Assembly (NCBI RefSeq): GCF_000820845.2
Contig: NZ_CBXV010000006.1
Coordinates: 124,001 to 188,000, forward strand
Direction of reading: 5' to 3'
Source: Pyrinomonas methylaliphatogenes
GTDB lineage: Bacteria; Acidobacteriota; Blastocatellia; Pyrinomonadales; Pyrinomonadaceae
Length of the DNA stretch: 64,000 nucleotides
Shown: positions 41,309-51,600 of the stretch, piece after piece
Position numbering within the stretch: the stretch's first letter is position 1
How the letters are laid out: each line of letters starts with the position of its first letter
Notes under the pieces: generated by a model
Told to the model about the DNA's origin: nothing
Database searches by the model: none
What the model saw: the letters and a program-made list of their open reading frames with translations, nothing else
Made by a program: the position numbers and the translations under genes

Positions 41309-41384
41309 GGTCAAGGCGAAAACTTCTAGATTTTCAGCTCAATTCCAGTTCGGTATAAAGTTAGATGAATGTGCGCGCCTAACG
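41173..41384. other. Further inverted repeats of the non-coding locus
   Basis: GCCTTG/CAAGGC (41173-41178 and 41192-41197), the exact 10-bp pair AACTCGGCTA/TAGCCGAGTT (41211-41220 and 41262-41271) with a rival left arm AATTCGGCTT between them, and CGTTAGGC/GCCTAACG (41290-41297 and 41377-41384). Alternative left arms competing for one right arm is the kind of arrangement seen in switchable RNAs, but this is only suggestive. Confidence 0.4.
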
Positions 41385-41409
41385 GTTAAGACCGATGCCA
41401 CTATTACAG

Positions 41410-42138
41410 CTAGCCGAAGATCATCTTCAATCCAGCGACCACCAGCACGAGCGCTAGCACGCGGCGGAGCGTTCGCGGAGGCAAACGACGTCGCCCCAAC
41501 TCTGAACCGATCAGTCCGCCGATGAGCGCAGCAGCGGCCCAGAACGGGAAGGAACTCGGAAGCAATCGCAGGCTCGCCGGATTGCCCATCAACCCGGCTG
41601 CCGAATTGACGAAGATGAAGGCAGCGGAAATGCCTGCGGTCTGTCGCGCCGTCGCCCACCCGGCCAATATCAACAGCGGACTAAGGAAGATGCCACCGCC
41701 GACGCCCGTCAATCCTGACAACAACCCGATCAATCCGCCGAGCAGAAGCGCGAGCGCAAGAGGCGGATCTTTCACCTCTTCGCTCCCTCCGCGCAGGCTG
41801 GTCCACAAACGCCACGCAGCGAAGAGCAGCACGCACCCGACGAGCGGTTTATAAACGCGCGTCGGAAGGTGTATGCTCCCGCCGAGATAGGCTGCCGGAA
41901 TGGACGCCGCGGCGAACATCGAGAAGAGGCGCCACGAAAAGTGGCCTTCGCGATAGAATTGCAGAGCGGCGATCAGCGAGACGATCAGGTTGAGCGTGAG
42001 CGCGCTCGGGCGCATGATCTCTGGCGGAACGCCGAAAAGGGCCATCGCGGCTAGATAGCCCGATGCTCCACCATGCCCGACCGAAGAGTAAAGAAGGGCC
42101 ATTAAGAAGATCGCCATCGGCAAAAATAGCAGCTTCAT
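41410..42138 (-). CDS. TauE/SafE family sulfite/organosulfonate exporter-like permease
   Basis: 242 residues, almost all hydrophobic, giving about seven to eight membrane helices in two repeats. YSSVGHGGASGYLAAMA in the first half and LSGLTGVGGGIFLSPLLI in the second are the family signatures. Substrate is not predictable; members move sulfite, sulfonates or other anions. ATG at 42138 follows GAGG by 10 bases and begins MKLLFLPMA; an upstream in-frame start at 42192 would add a charged, unlikely leader. Confidence 0.9.
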   Translation of the reverse strand: MKLLFLPMAIFLMALLYSSVGHGGASGYLAAMALFGVPPEIMRPSALTLNLIVSLIAALQFYREGHFSWRLFSMFAAASIPAAYLGGSIHLPTRVYKPLVGCVLLFAAWRLWTSLRGGSEEVKDPPLALALLLGGLIGLLSGLTGVGGGIFLSPLLILAGWATARQTAGISAAFIFVNSAAGLMGNPASLRLLPSSFPFWAAAALIGGLIGSELGRRRLPPRTLRRVLALVLVVAGLKMIFG

Positions 42139-42318
42139 GAAGCAGAACCTCGGTGCGAAATCCCGCTCGACCGTCGGATCGAAACGACGCAAAGGTTACG
42201 CGACCGGACCATAAGTTTACACCAATCCGATGAAATCCGAAGGTTCGGCGTCGCGGTCAAAGACGTTTTTGAAATGCGGCGGACCGCTTCAAACTTCCGC
42301 CCTTTTGCGGAGCGTGCG

Positions 42319-43794
42319 TTATGACCAGAGGCGCTTTTGCAGTGCGGCGAACTCCGCCGCGATCTCGTCTTGCGCTTCGTGCTTTCCGTCGCGCACGATC
42401 ATCTTCCCGCCTACGACGACATCACGCACGGCGCTGCGCCCGGCGGCGAAGACGATATGCGCAAGGAGAGATGAATCGTCCGCGCCGACGATGGCCGGAT
42501 CGTTCAGGTCCATCGTAAAGAAATCGGCCCACGCTCCGGCTGCGAGTCGGCCCGCCTCACATCCTAGGCTTGATGCCCCATTCTCCGTCGCCGCTGCAAA
42601 CAATCGCGTCGCAAGGCTCTCGCCTTCAGATTCGTCCCCACCGCCGGAACCAATCGCTGAGTTTCGCTCGTCCTTCATGGCCGGGGCAAGCAACGCGCGC
42701 CCTAAACGTTTGAGGCGCAGATTCAACTCAAGCTCGCGCGCGTCTTCGAAAAGATCGATCTGCGCGTGGCTGTCCGTCCCAAGAGCGATCCTCGCGCCGT
42801 GACGCAAGAGCGTATCGGCAGCGACGATGCCATCGCCGAGATTCCTCTCCGTCGTCGGACACGCGCAAACGTGCGCCTTGGCTTCGCCGAGAAGTCGAGC
42901 TTCGTCTTCATCAATGTGAATGGCATGGATCGCCGTGAAGCGTTCGTTCAGCATCCCCTCTTCGGCGAGCAACCGGACGGGCGTGTGCCCGTACTCTTGC
43001 AGACATGCTTCGATTTCGGCTGGTTGCTCCGCGACGTGCATGTGGACCGGAAGACGCTCATGCGCAGCGAACTTGGCGACTTCACGCAACGCCTCTCGCG
43101 GCACGGCACGCACGCTGTGCGGCGCAACGCCGACGCGCACGCGCTCTTCGTCGCGGAATTCGCGGCGGAGCGCCTTCACTCCCTCGAAGTACGTCTCAAC
43201 GTCCTCGTGAACGAAGCGCCGTTGCCGCTTGTCGAGCGCGCGGTCGAAGCCAGCGCGCATGTAAAGCGCGTGCAACAAACTGACCCTCAATCCAACGTCG
43301 AGCGCGGCGCGGATGACCACCTTGGCTAAAAGCACCGGTTCGTCATAAGGCGTCCCTTCCGGCGCGTGGTGCAAGTAGTGGAATTCGCCGACCGTGGAGA
43401 CGCCGCCGAGCGCCATCTCCAAAAAGGCCATGCGTGAGATCGCGCGCAGTTCTTCCGGTCCGAGCCGCGCCGCAAGCTCATACATCATCTCGCGCCACGT
43501 CCAAAAGGAATCGCGCTCAGCGGTGCGCCGTTCCGTTCTCGCACGAAGCGCGCGATGAAAAGCGTGCGAGTGCGCATTGACCAGTCCCGGCAAGATCACG
43601 CGCCCGCGCAAACGCACTACGTGAACGCCATCCGGCAGAGAACGAGTCAGTTGAACAACGCGCCCGCGCCGGTCGCAAACGAGCGCGAGGCTCCGTTCGA
43701 ACCGCCCATTCACGTAGACTAGATCGGCGAGCCACGCCATCTCTCCGCGCGGCGAGTCGAAACTTTCTTGTTCAACTGACAGTTCGCTCGACAT
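42319..43794 (-). CDS. hutF: Formimidoylglutamate deiminase
   Basis: About 491 residues. Deiminates N-formimidoyl-L-glutamate to N-formyl-L-glutamate and ammonia in the five-step histidine degradation route. Amidohydrolase metal-site segments: PGLVNAHSHAFHRALR, VHMHVAEQPAEIE, FTAIHAIHIDEDE and IALGTDSHAQIDLFED; CPTTERNLGDG is also typical of HutF. hutU, for an earlier step, is about 18 kb away at 61748. The start is uncertain: ATG at 43794, 43809 and 43740 (MAWLADLVYV, closest to family starts) are all in frame. Confidence 0.9.
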   Translation of the reverse strand: MSSELSVEQESFDSPRGEMAWLADLVYVNGRFERSLALVCDRRGRVVQLTRSLPDGVHVVRLRGRVILPGLVNAHSHAFHRALRARTERRTAERDSFWTWREMMYELAARLGPEELRAISRMAFLEMALGGVSTVGEFHYLHHAPEGTPYDEPVLLAKVVIRAALDVGLRVSLLHALYMRAGFDRALDKRQRRFVHEDVETYFEGVKALRREFRDEERVRVGVAPHSVRAVPREALREVAKFAAHERLPVHMHVAEQPAEIEACLQEYGHTPVRLLAEEGMLNERFTAIHAIHIDEDEARLLGEAKAHVCACPTTERNLGDGIVAADTLLRHGARIALGTDSHAQIDLFEDARELELNLRLKRLGRALLAPAMKDERNSAIGSGGGDESEGESLATRLFAAATENGASSLGCEAGRLAAGAWADFFTMDLNDPAIVGADDSSLLAHIVFAAGRSAVRDVVVGGKMIVRDGKHEAQDEIAAEFAALQKRLWS

Positions 43795-43817
43795 CGTCAC
43801 TATGGTCATTATGAAGT

Positions 43818-43851
43818 GCAAGCCGCCGCTCCAGATGAGCGGACGGCTTGC
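43818..43851 (-). terminator. Hairpin between the DUF885 gene and hutF
   Basis: Arms at 43818-43831 and 43837-43851 complement each other with one bulged base, around a 5-base loop. On the minus strand it lies 71 bases beyond the DUF885 stop and just before the hutF start, so it may end the upstream transcript. No T-run. Confidence 0.45.
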
Positions 43852-43921
43852 GAATCATGACCGTGGCAAGCTGAAAGCGGCCCATCGACGGCGGATCGAT
43901 CGCGCTCATGAAGACCGGTCA

Positions 43922-45688
43922 TCATTTTTGCCCTTTCTTCTGCGCGATCCAATCGTTGACGTTGCGCTCTAGAACGTCGAGCGGCACGGCTCCGGCGCCG
44001 AGCACGACGTCATGAAATTCGCGTATATCGAAATCAGGGCCGAGTTCGCGGCTGGCGCGCGCGCGCAGTTCCTTGATCTTGAGTTCGCCGATCTTGTAGG
44101 CGAGCGCTTGCCCGGGCCACGCGATGTAACGATCGATCTCGTTCGTGATGTCGAGTTCCGTCTTCGCAGCGTTCTCCTTGAAGAAATTGATCGCCTGCTC
44201 GCGCGTCCAGTGCATGTAGTGCATCCCTGTATCGACGACGAGGCGAACGGCGCGCCACATCTCGTAGGTCAATTGCCCGAACTTCGAGTACGGATCGTCG
44301 TAAAGGCCCATGTCGTCGCCGAGCGATTCGGCATACAGCCCCCAGCCTTCGATGAAGGCTGTATAACCGCCGTAGCGCCGGAATTTCGGCACTTCTCCCA
44401 ATTCTTGCGCGAGCGCGATCTGCAAGTGATGACCGGGCACGGCCTCGTGCAGGCTGAGCGCCATCATCTCATACTTGGGGCGCGTCTCGGGCTTGTAGAG
44501 GTTGACGTAGTATGTCCCGGCGCGCGAGCCATCCGCCGCTGGCTCTTGATAATAAGCGGTCGTCGTGTCGGGCGCGATCTTCTCCGGGATGGGTTCGACG
44601 CCATACGGCATGCGCGGCAACCGGCGAAAGACTTTCACCAAATTGGGATCGATCCGTTTGGCCGTCGCGCGGTAAGCCATTAACAGCTCTTCCGGCGTCT
44701 TGTAGTAGAAGCGCGGATCGGTGCGCAGGAATTGGAAGAAATCTTGCAACGAACCTTTGAAGCCCAATTGATCGATGATCCGTTGCATCTCGGCCCGAAT
44801 GCGCCGAACCTCGTTGAGACCGAGTTCGTGGATCTCGCGCGGCGTCAGGTTGGTCGTCGTGTAGCGACGCGCGAAATAGGCGTACATCTCTTCGCCGTTC
44901 GGAAGCTGCCAGATGCCGACCTGATCGAGCGACGCGGGCAAATATTCACTGACGAAGAACTCTTTGAACTTTTTGAACGAAGGGATGATGTTCTCGGCGA
45001 TCGCTTGACGCGCCGCTTGCGCGAGCCGCTCGCGTTCGGTTGGCGGGATCGAATCAGGGAAACGTTTGAAAGGTTTGTAGAATGGGCTCTCTTGCGGATC
45101 GGCGACGATCTGCTTGTCTATCTGCGCCGGAACGCGCTGCATGATGATCTTAGGAAGCAGCATGTGCGCGCGTATGCCTTCGCGCATGAGCGCGATCGTC
45201 TGATCCATGTAGCGCGGGAAGCTGCGCAGACGCGCGATCCAGTCTTCGTAATCCTTGACGGTGGCGAAACGGAGCGAATCGGCGAGTTCATCCGCCGTCT
45301 GAATGCCGTTGCGCTGATTGAGCGGGATCAAGTACCACTGATATTTGAAGCCTTCGACCTCTGTCTCATACTGCTTTTTGAAGAGGTCGTAATTGAGCTG
45401 ATCTTGAGGCGACAATTGGCGACGATCTATTTGGGCCAAACGCGCCAACACTTCCTTGTAATGCTCATGCCGTTTGCGGATCGCGTCAAGGCTCACATCC
45501 CGCCAACGGTCGTTCCAACGTCGATCGCCGAGCAACGAAGCGCGAACCGGGTCCTGCTCCATTTGATAATCCCACTCGGCATCGAAAAGGGCATGGAGCG
45601 CTCTGGTCGCTTCATTGTTTCGATCTTGCCCGTGGATCAGTCCAACCATAAGGATGCAAGCGAAGACGGAAAGGATCCTCAAGCGCAT
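43922..45688 (-). CDS. DUF885 family secreted metallopeptidase-like protein
   Basis: 588 residues. A signal peptide (residues 1-20, ending GLIHGQ) precedes a mostly helical domain. The zinc-type motif LSLHEAVPGHHLQIALAQE is followed by an acidic helix including AFIEGWGLYAESLGDDMG, which supplies the third ligand in this family. DUF885 proteins are common in Acidobacteriota; peptidase activity is suspected, and substrates are not established as far as I know. ATG at 45688 follows GGGGGAA by 7 bases. Confidence 0.88.
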   Translation of the reverse strand: MRLRILSVFACILMVGLIHGQDRNNEATRALHALFDAEWDYQMEQDPVRASLLGDRRWNDRWRDVSLDAIRKRHEHYKEVLARLAQIDRRQLSPQDQLNYDLFKKQYETEVEGFKYQWYLIPLNQRNGIQTADELADSLRFATVKDYEDWIARLRSFPRYMDQTIALMREGIRAHMLLPKIIMQRVPAQIDKQIVADPQESPFYKPFKRFPDSIPPTERERLAQAARQAIAENIIPSFKKFKEFFVSEYLPASLDQVGIWQLPNGEEMYAYFARRYTTTNLTPREIHELGLNEVRRIRAEMQRIIDQLGFKGSLQDFFQFLRTDPRFYYKTPEELLMAYRATAKRIDPNLVKVFRRLPRMPYGVEPIPEKIAPDTTTAYYQEPAADGSRAGTYYVNLYKPETRPKYEMMALSLHEAVPGHHLQIALAQELGEVPKFRRYGGYTAFIEGWGLYAESLGDDMGLYDDPYSKFGQLTYEMWRAVRLVVDTGMHYMHWTREQAINFFKENAAKTELDITNEIDRYIAWPGQALAYKIGELKIKELRARASRELGPDFDIREFHDVVLGAGAVPLDVLERNVNDWIAQKKGQK

Positions 45689-46012
45689 TCGATTTCCCCC
45701 TGAATCTCGCAGAGATGCAAAGAACGAATCGGCCAAAGCATATAACAGAGAGGCTCGCGGATGAAATCGCGACGCTATTATCAGTAACAAGCGCGAATGG
45801 GATAGCTTGAAAGGCTTGAAGCGTGGCCGTTCGATCGAAGCGCGCGCTCGACTCCGCATCTTTGATCGAGCGGCCACTCTCCTGCGGAAAACTCGAGCGC
45901 TGACTTCAAGCCGAGCTTGATCATTGCTATACTTTACGAGCAACAGCCGCGAATCAGCAGGCATCACAGTTGCGAACGCTTCTCAGGTCGCTTCGCCAAC
46001 GAAGAAGTAGCT
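45689..46012. other. Divergent intergenic region between DUF885 and VWFA genes
   Basis: 324 bases with no gene. It holds an imperfect inverted repeat (45821-45840 and 45860-45879, 17 of 20 matching, 19-base loop) and the candidate promoter at 45905-45933 facing the VWFA pair. Confidence 0.6.
45905..45933 (+). promoter_or_regulatory. Candidate promoter of the VWFA gene pair
   Basis: TTCAAG, 17 bases, TATACT, preceded by TTGC as in an extended -10. It ends 79 bases before the first VWFA start. Confidence 0.45.
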
Positions 46013-47020
46013 ATGAAGAGCGCGATCAGATTGTCCGCAACCCTACTCGTCCTATTGGCGCAAGCGGTGTCCGCGCAGCAGAACAGACAATCGAAAGCCG
46101 CCGCGCCGCCCGACGAAGGCCCGCAAACTCAAGACAGGCAAGGCGTCGAGCGCGTCTTCATCCGCCGCGTGCAGCTTCCCGTGACGGTTCTCGATAAGAA
46201 AGGGCAACCGGTGTCAGGTTTAAAGCAGAGCGATTTCCTCGTACTCGAAGACAAACAGCCCCAGCAGATCGAAAGCTTCACGGAGAGCAGCGAGTCGCTT
46301 CCGCTCTACATCGCCGTGCTTTTGGACACTTCGGCTTCGACGGCAGGCAAACTGAAATTCGAACAAGAGGCGGCGCTCAACTTCATCTACACGATCGCAC
46401 GCCCCCGCCGCGATAAGGTCGCCCTCGGGACGTTCGATGATGAGGTGCGGCTTCTGCAAGATTTCACCGACCGTTACGATCTGGTTGACAAAGCCATCCG
46501 CAGCATCAAGAAGCCGGGGACGCAAACGTCGCTTTATGACGCCGTGTGGCAGTTCTGCAACGAGAAGATGCGTTCCGTGCCGGGCCGCCGCGTGATCGTC
46601 ATCATCACCGATGGCGATGATACTTACAGCCGCGCGACGTTGCGCGACGCCATCGACATCGCACAGCGGACCGAGACGCTCGTCTTCGCCATCTCCACCA
46701 AAGCGGGCTTTTCCGGCGTCGTCCCCGGAGTCGAAGCGGGGACCGTCGCCGACAAAGGCGATCGCGATCTCGAACGGCTCTGCGAAGAGACCGGCGGGCG
46801 CGCCTTCTTTACGGGCGACATGCTGGCTTTGGAGCGATCCTTTTCGCGCATCGCGCACGAGCTGCGTTCGCAATACATCATCACCTATCGCCCGAGCAAC
46901 GACCGTTACGATGGCAGCTTCCGCCGCATCGAGGTGAAGCTCGTGAACAATCGCGACGGGTGGAAGGTGCGCACGCGGCGCGGCTACACAGCAACTGCCG
47001 ATAGCGCCAGCGCGCAATGA
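46013..47020 (+). CDS. Secreted VWFA-related protein of acidobacterial type, copy 1
   Basis: 335 residues. Signal peptide (1-22, ending AQAVSAQ), a short low-complexity linker, an N-terminal beta region with LPVTVLDKKGQPVSGLKQSDF, then a von Willebrand A domain (about 95-290). The metal-ion site is complete: DTSAS, the Thr in GTQTSLYDAV and Asp in IITDGDD. YIITYRPSNDRYDGSFRRIEVK near the end is typical of the acidobacterial family. Likely an extracytoplasmic binding protein; partners unknown. A second family member follows 11 bases later. Confidence 0.9.
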   Translation: MKSAIRLSATLLVLLAQAVSAQQNRQSKAAAPPDEGPQTQDRQGVERVFIRRVQLPVTVLDKKGQPVSGLKQSDFLVLEDKQPQQIESFTESSESLPLYIAVLLDTSASTAGKLKFEQEAALNFIYTIARPRRDKVALGTFDDEVRLLQDFTDRYDLVDKAIRSIKKPGTQTSLYDAVWQFCNEKMRSVPGRRVIVIITDGDDTYSRATLRDAIDIAQRTETLVFAISTKAGFSGVVPGVEAGTVADKGDRDLERLCEETGGRAFFTGDMLALERSFSRIAHELRSQYIITYRPSNDRYDGSFRRIEVKLVNNRDGWKVRTRRGYTATADSASAQ

Positions 47021-47031
47021 AAGGGTAGAAG

Positions 47032-48243
47032 ATGAACGTCGAGCGTGGATCGCCGAAATTATGGATGGATCGCAAGAACCCTCGTCTCTCCATCGCTTTA
47101 ATCGCGCTCGCCATCCTCTCTCTCGCGCTCGATGCATCCGCCGCGCAAGATCCGACACACGTGACGCGCCCGCGCCGCGTCGAAGCGCCTTCTGCTCAAA
47201 CGTCTTCCGAACAGGCGGGACGCTCTCAACAGCCCGCGGGTCCAGAGCAAAATCCGCCTCAACGTCCAACACAACAAGGCGAGCCGGTCGGCGAAGACGA
47301 GGTCGTGCGCATCGAAACGGATCTGACCAACGTGCTCTTCAGCGTGCGCGATAAGAATCGCAGGTTCGTTACCACCTTGCAACGCGACGACATTCGCGTT
47401 TACGAAGATGACATCCCGCAGGAGATCTTCACCTTTGAACGGCAGACCGAACGCCCGCTCTCGCTCGCGATCTTGATCGATACGAGCCTCTCGCAAGAAT
47501 TGACGCTGCCCGTGGAGAAGATGGCGGCGCGAGCCTTCGTCCGCTCGGTCATGCGCCCCGACAAGGACGAAGTCGCCGTCATCTCGTTCACAGGCGATGC
47601 GACGCTCGAGCAGGGATTGACGAGCAACGTCGAACGCATCCAACGCGCCATCGACCGCGTCAGTCTATCTGTGCCCGCAGGTTACGTCGGCGGAGGGATG
47701 ACCGTGCCGGGGACGCCGCCCATCTCCGGTCACACGACTGAAGGGACGACGGCCATCTGGGATGCGATCTGGGTGACCTGCGATGAGGTTCTGGCGCAGA
47801 CATCCGATCGGACCAGACGCGCGATCATCCTCCTCTCCGATGGACAGGATACGAGCAGCCGCTACAAGATCCAACAAGCGATCGATCAAGCGATCAAAAC
47901 GGAGACTTCGATCTACGTCATCGGCATCGGCGACCTTTACAACTTCGGCATAGATGAGAAGGCGCTGCGGAAATTGGCTGAAAACACCGGCGGGCGCGCC
48001 TTCTTCCCGCACGATGAGAGGGAGTTGCACGCCGCCTTCGCGCAGATCCAAGAGGAGCTGCGCTCGCAGTATCTCGTCGCCTATTCACCAACGAACAAGC
48101 GGCGCGATGGCTCCTATCGTCGCGTGCGCATCGAAATCGTCAATCCCGAACTCCGCAAGCAGAAGTTACAACTCTCCTACCGACAGGGGTATTTCGCTAA
48201 AAGCGACGCGCCGCAGAGCAAGAAGAACGGCGCGACACCGTGA
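47032..48243 (+). CDS. Secreted VWFA-related protein of acidobacterial type, copy 2
   Basis: 403 residues. Signal-like helix at residues 21-38, then a Pro/Gln-rich linker to about residue 85. The same N-terminal beta region follows (NVLFSVRDKNRRFVTTLQRDD), and the VWA domain has metal-site residues DTSLS, GTTAIWDAIW and LLSDGQDTSS. Ends with YLVAYSPTNKRRDGSYRRVRI. It starts 11 bases after copy 1, so the pair is cotranscribed, and the two are diverged paralogues. GGGTAGAAG precedes ATG. Confidence 0.9.
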   Translation: MNVERGSPKLWMDRKNPRLSIALIALAILSLALDASAAQDPTHVTRPRRVEAPSAQTSSEQAGRSQQPAGPEQNPPQRPTQQGEPVGEDEVVRIETDLTNVLFSVRDKNRRFVTTLQRDDIRVYEDDIPQEIFTFERQTERPLSLAILIDTSLSQELTLPVEKMAARAFVRSVMRPDKDEVAVISFTGDATLEQGLTSNVERIQRAIDRVSLSVPAGYVGGGMTVPGTPPISGHTTEGTTAIWDAIWVTCDEVLAQTSDRTRRAIILLSDGQDTSSRYKIQQAIDQAIKTETSIYVIGIGDLYNFGIDEKALRKLAENTGGRAFFPHDERELHAAFAQIQEELRSQYLVAYSPTNKRRDGSYRRVRIEIVNPELRKQKLQLSYRQGYFAKSDAPQSKKNGATP

Positions 48244-48625
48244 ATTTGAAAGCCTCGACTCAGAACCTTCAGGCGCATCATCAGGCATCCGAGTTTCGCC
48301 ATCAAGGTGATGACAAACCGCCACGCGACTTGCTATACTGTCCCCCGCTTTGCGGCGTTTTCGCTTCAGATCGCGGCAAAGCGGGAGTTCTCCTCGAAGT
48401 CGATCATCTCTCGTCCGAGGCGACGTCTCAAAGGATTCTTTAAAATCGCGTCAATATCGCTATGGGTAAAATCCGGATCCGCTCTTCTCTTCCTTCATCG
48501 CGCGCCGAATCCCTCGCGCCCGGTTCATGATCGCGATCGGGCGAAGCTCCTGCGATGAAGCGAACGCGATAGCGTTCACCGAGACCGGCTTCGAGTTAAC
48601 CTGCAGATCGAACAGCCACGGGTTT
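48244..48625. other. Intergenic region between VWFA copy 2 and the hybrid kinase
   Basis: 382 bases with no convincing gene. It contains the promoter candidate at 48310-48339, leaving a leader of about 280 bases before the kinase start, in which I see no clear structure. Confidence 0.55.
48310..48339 (+). promoter_or_regulatory. Candidate promoter of the hybrid kinase gene
   Basis: ATGACA, 18 bases, TATACT with TTGC just upstream of the -10, the same extended -10 as at 45924. Confidence 0.45.
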
Positions 48626-51600
48626 ATGAACGATCAAGCATGTCGAGCCACGGTGCTCATCGTCAACGATGAGCCAGAGACTCTGGAAGTCCTGACCGTA
48701 CTGTTACAGAATGAAGGCTATCGCACCATCGGAGCAATTAGCGGCGAAGAGGCGCTCCAGCGCGCGCGCGAGGTCAATCCCGACCTGGTCATCAGCGATG
48801 TGGTCATGCCCGGCATGGATGGCATCGAACTATGTCGTCGCCTCAAAGAGGATGTGCACACGAGCAGCATCCCGGTGCTTCTGGCCAGCGCGCGCCACTC
48901 GGCGAGCGAAGCGGGAGTCAAAGGTCTCGAAGCCGGGGCCGATGATTTCCTCGAAATGCCATTTCGCCTTCAAGAGCTTCTGATCAAAACGGCCCGCCTC
49001 GTCGAAAGGAGTCGCGTCGAGCGCCACTACCGTGATCTCGTCGAACAAGCGGCGGACATCATCTTCACAGAAGACCGTCATGGGCGGTTGACGAGCATCA
49101 ATCGCGCGGGGACGCTCCTTTTCGGACGCTCGACCGCGGAATTGATCGGGACGCCGACCGAGCGGCTCTTCGGCACGCCGCAGGAGGCACCTCAGGCTGA
49201 GCAACGCGAACGATCCGAGCGAGGGGTTCACCGCATCATAGACGCCAATCAATCGATCCGCTATCTCGAAGTGATCACCACGCCGATTCACGATTCGCGC
49301 GGCGAGGTGATCGGCAAACGCGGCATCGCGCGTGACATCACCGAGCGAAAGCTGCTCGAGAAACACCTAGCCCGCCAACTCGAACGCGAAGCCGTCATCG
49401 GGCGCATTACGCGCGCCGTCCACCAATCGCTCGATCCGGCAGAGGTGTTCCGCGCAGCGGTCATGGAACTGGGCCAGATCCTCGAAGCCGATCGCTGTGT
49501 GCTCTTCATCCCGGATGAGGAGAGCGGGATCGTGCGCGCCGTCGCCGAATACTCCGTGGATTGCGTCGCCCCGCCGATACGCGAATACAAGCTAGAAGAT
49601 CTCGAGGAACTGCGCCGGCAGATCAAAGCCGCAGGCTTCCTCGCCAGCGACGATGCCGCTAACGATCCACGACTGAGCTCGATCTACGAACGTTTCTTGC
49701 TCAAATCTGGGATCCGCTCGGTGCTTTACGCGGCGATCAAAGTGGGCGAAGACATGCACGGCGCCTTCGCCATCTCGACCGTCAGATGTGTGCGCCGCTG
49801 GAGCGAGATGGATATCGCGCTCGCCTGCGCCGTCGCCGAACAGACAGGTTTAGCCATCCGCCAAGCTCAGCTCTACCAGCAGGCCAACGCCGCTTCCATG
49901 CGCGAAGCGTTAATCAATCGCCTCGGCCAAACGATTCGCGCGTCGCTCGATCTTCCCGAGATACTTCACACGGCGACCCATGAGCTGGGGCGTGCGCTCG
50001 GAGTGTCGCGCGTGCACTTGAGCTTGTATGAAACCAATTCCGAAAAGCTGCTCCACGAATACACATACGCGACCGATGGGACGAGCGCTCGACCGGAAAG
50101 CGAGGGGCATCTCGTGGAATCGATCCGGCGACGCTTGAAAGTTGAACTTCAACCGCTCATCTTCGATGAACTGAGAACGGACGGCGAGCGCGATGAAGCA
50201 TGTCAGATCCTCACGGAATGCGGCGCGCGCGCGGCGATCTTCTATCCGCTCATCATCCAAGAGAACTTTCGCGGCATCCTGTCAATCTATCAACTCGACC
50301 GCGCGCGGCGTTGGAGCAAAGACGAACTGACGTTGATCGAAGCCGTCACCGCGCAACTTTCGACGGGGATCGCGCATGCGGAGACGTTCGGCATGGTGGC
50401 CCATGCCAAACGCGAATGGGAAGTGACTTTCGATGCGATGTCCGATGGGATCTTCATCTTCGACGCGCAGAAGAGGCTCGCGCGCGTCAACCGCGCCGGA
50501 GCGGCGCTGGAAGATTCATGGCCGCACCTGCTGATCGGACGTCGCTGCTGCGACGTTCTGCGCTCCGCCGATCAGACCTGTCTCGTCGAACGAACCTTCC
50601 ATGAAAAGCGTCGCATCGTTCAAGAGTACATTCTAGAAAGCTCTGTCCGCCCGCTCCTCGTCATAGCCGAACCTCTGCTCGACGAGCACGGGCAAGTCAA
50701 CGGAGTGATCTGCACGGCACGCGATCTGACCGAACTGCGCGAAGCGCAAGCGACGGCGCGGCAGCAACAGGCGCTTTTGCTCAGCGTCCTGCAGACCTCA
50801 CGCGAAGCGATCTATGCCACCGATGCCGAAGGGCGCGTGCAGTGGGGCAATCGCGCCGTCTTCGAACTGATCGGGCGCACGGGGGATGAATTGATCGGAC
50901 GCCATATCGGCGATTTCATCCACGAGGATGATCGCGAGCTCGTGCGGCGCTGCATCCAAAAGACTCTCGATGGTCAATCGCAGTCCTATGAAGCGCGCTA
51001 TTGCTCCGCCGACGGCAGCGTGCGCAGCGCGCTCGTCACCTGCACCCCGCTGCGCGTCGATGAGCAGATCACCGGCATCCTCTGTTTCGCTCACGATATC
51101 ACCGAACAGAAGCAACAACGCGAACGTCTGGCGCAGGCCGAAAAGCTTCGCGCGCTCGGCCAACTCGCCTTCGGCGTCGCGCATGACTTCAATAATGCGC
51201 TGGCCGCGATCCTCGGACGAACTCAACTGATGCGCCGCTATATAGACGACCCGAAGCTCCTTCAAAGCCTGGATGTGATTCAAACCGCCGCCGAGGACGC
51301 CGCCGCCATCACCCGTCGCATTCAAACCTTCGCTCGCCAATCTCCGCTCGAGAGATTTGAACGGCTCGACGTCGCCCTGCTCGTGCTCGACGCCATCGAG
51401 ATCACGCGCACACAATGGGAAGACGAGGCTCATGCGCGCGGCGTGAACTACGATGTGAAGATGCAGATGCCGAACGATCTGTTCGTCGCCGGCAACGCTT
51501 CCGAACTCCGCGAAGTCTTCGTCAATCTGATCATCAACGCGATCCACGCGATGCCGAACGGCGGACGTCTCGCCATCTCAGGCGAACGGCGCGACAATCA

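Noticed and set aside
41290-41384. GTTAGGC and GCCTAAC as an integron attC site
   Set aside because: The order is the reverse of attC (RYYYAAC first, GTTRRRY last), no matching inner boxes were found, and there is no integrase.
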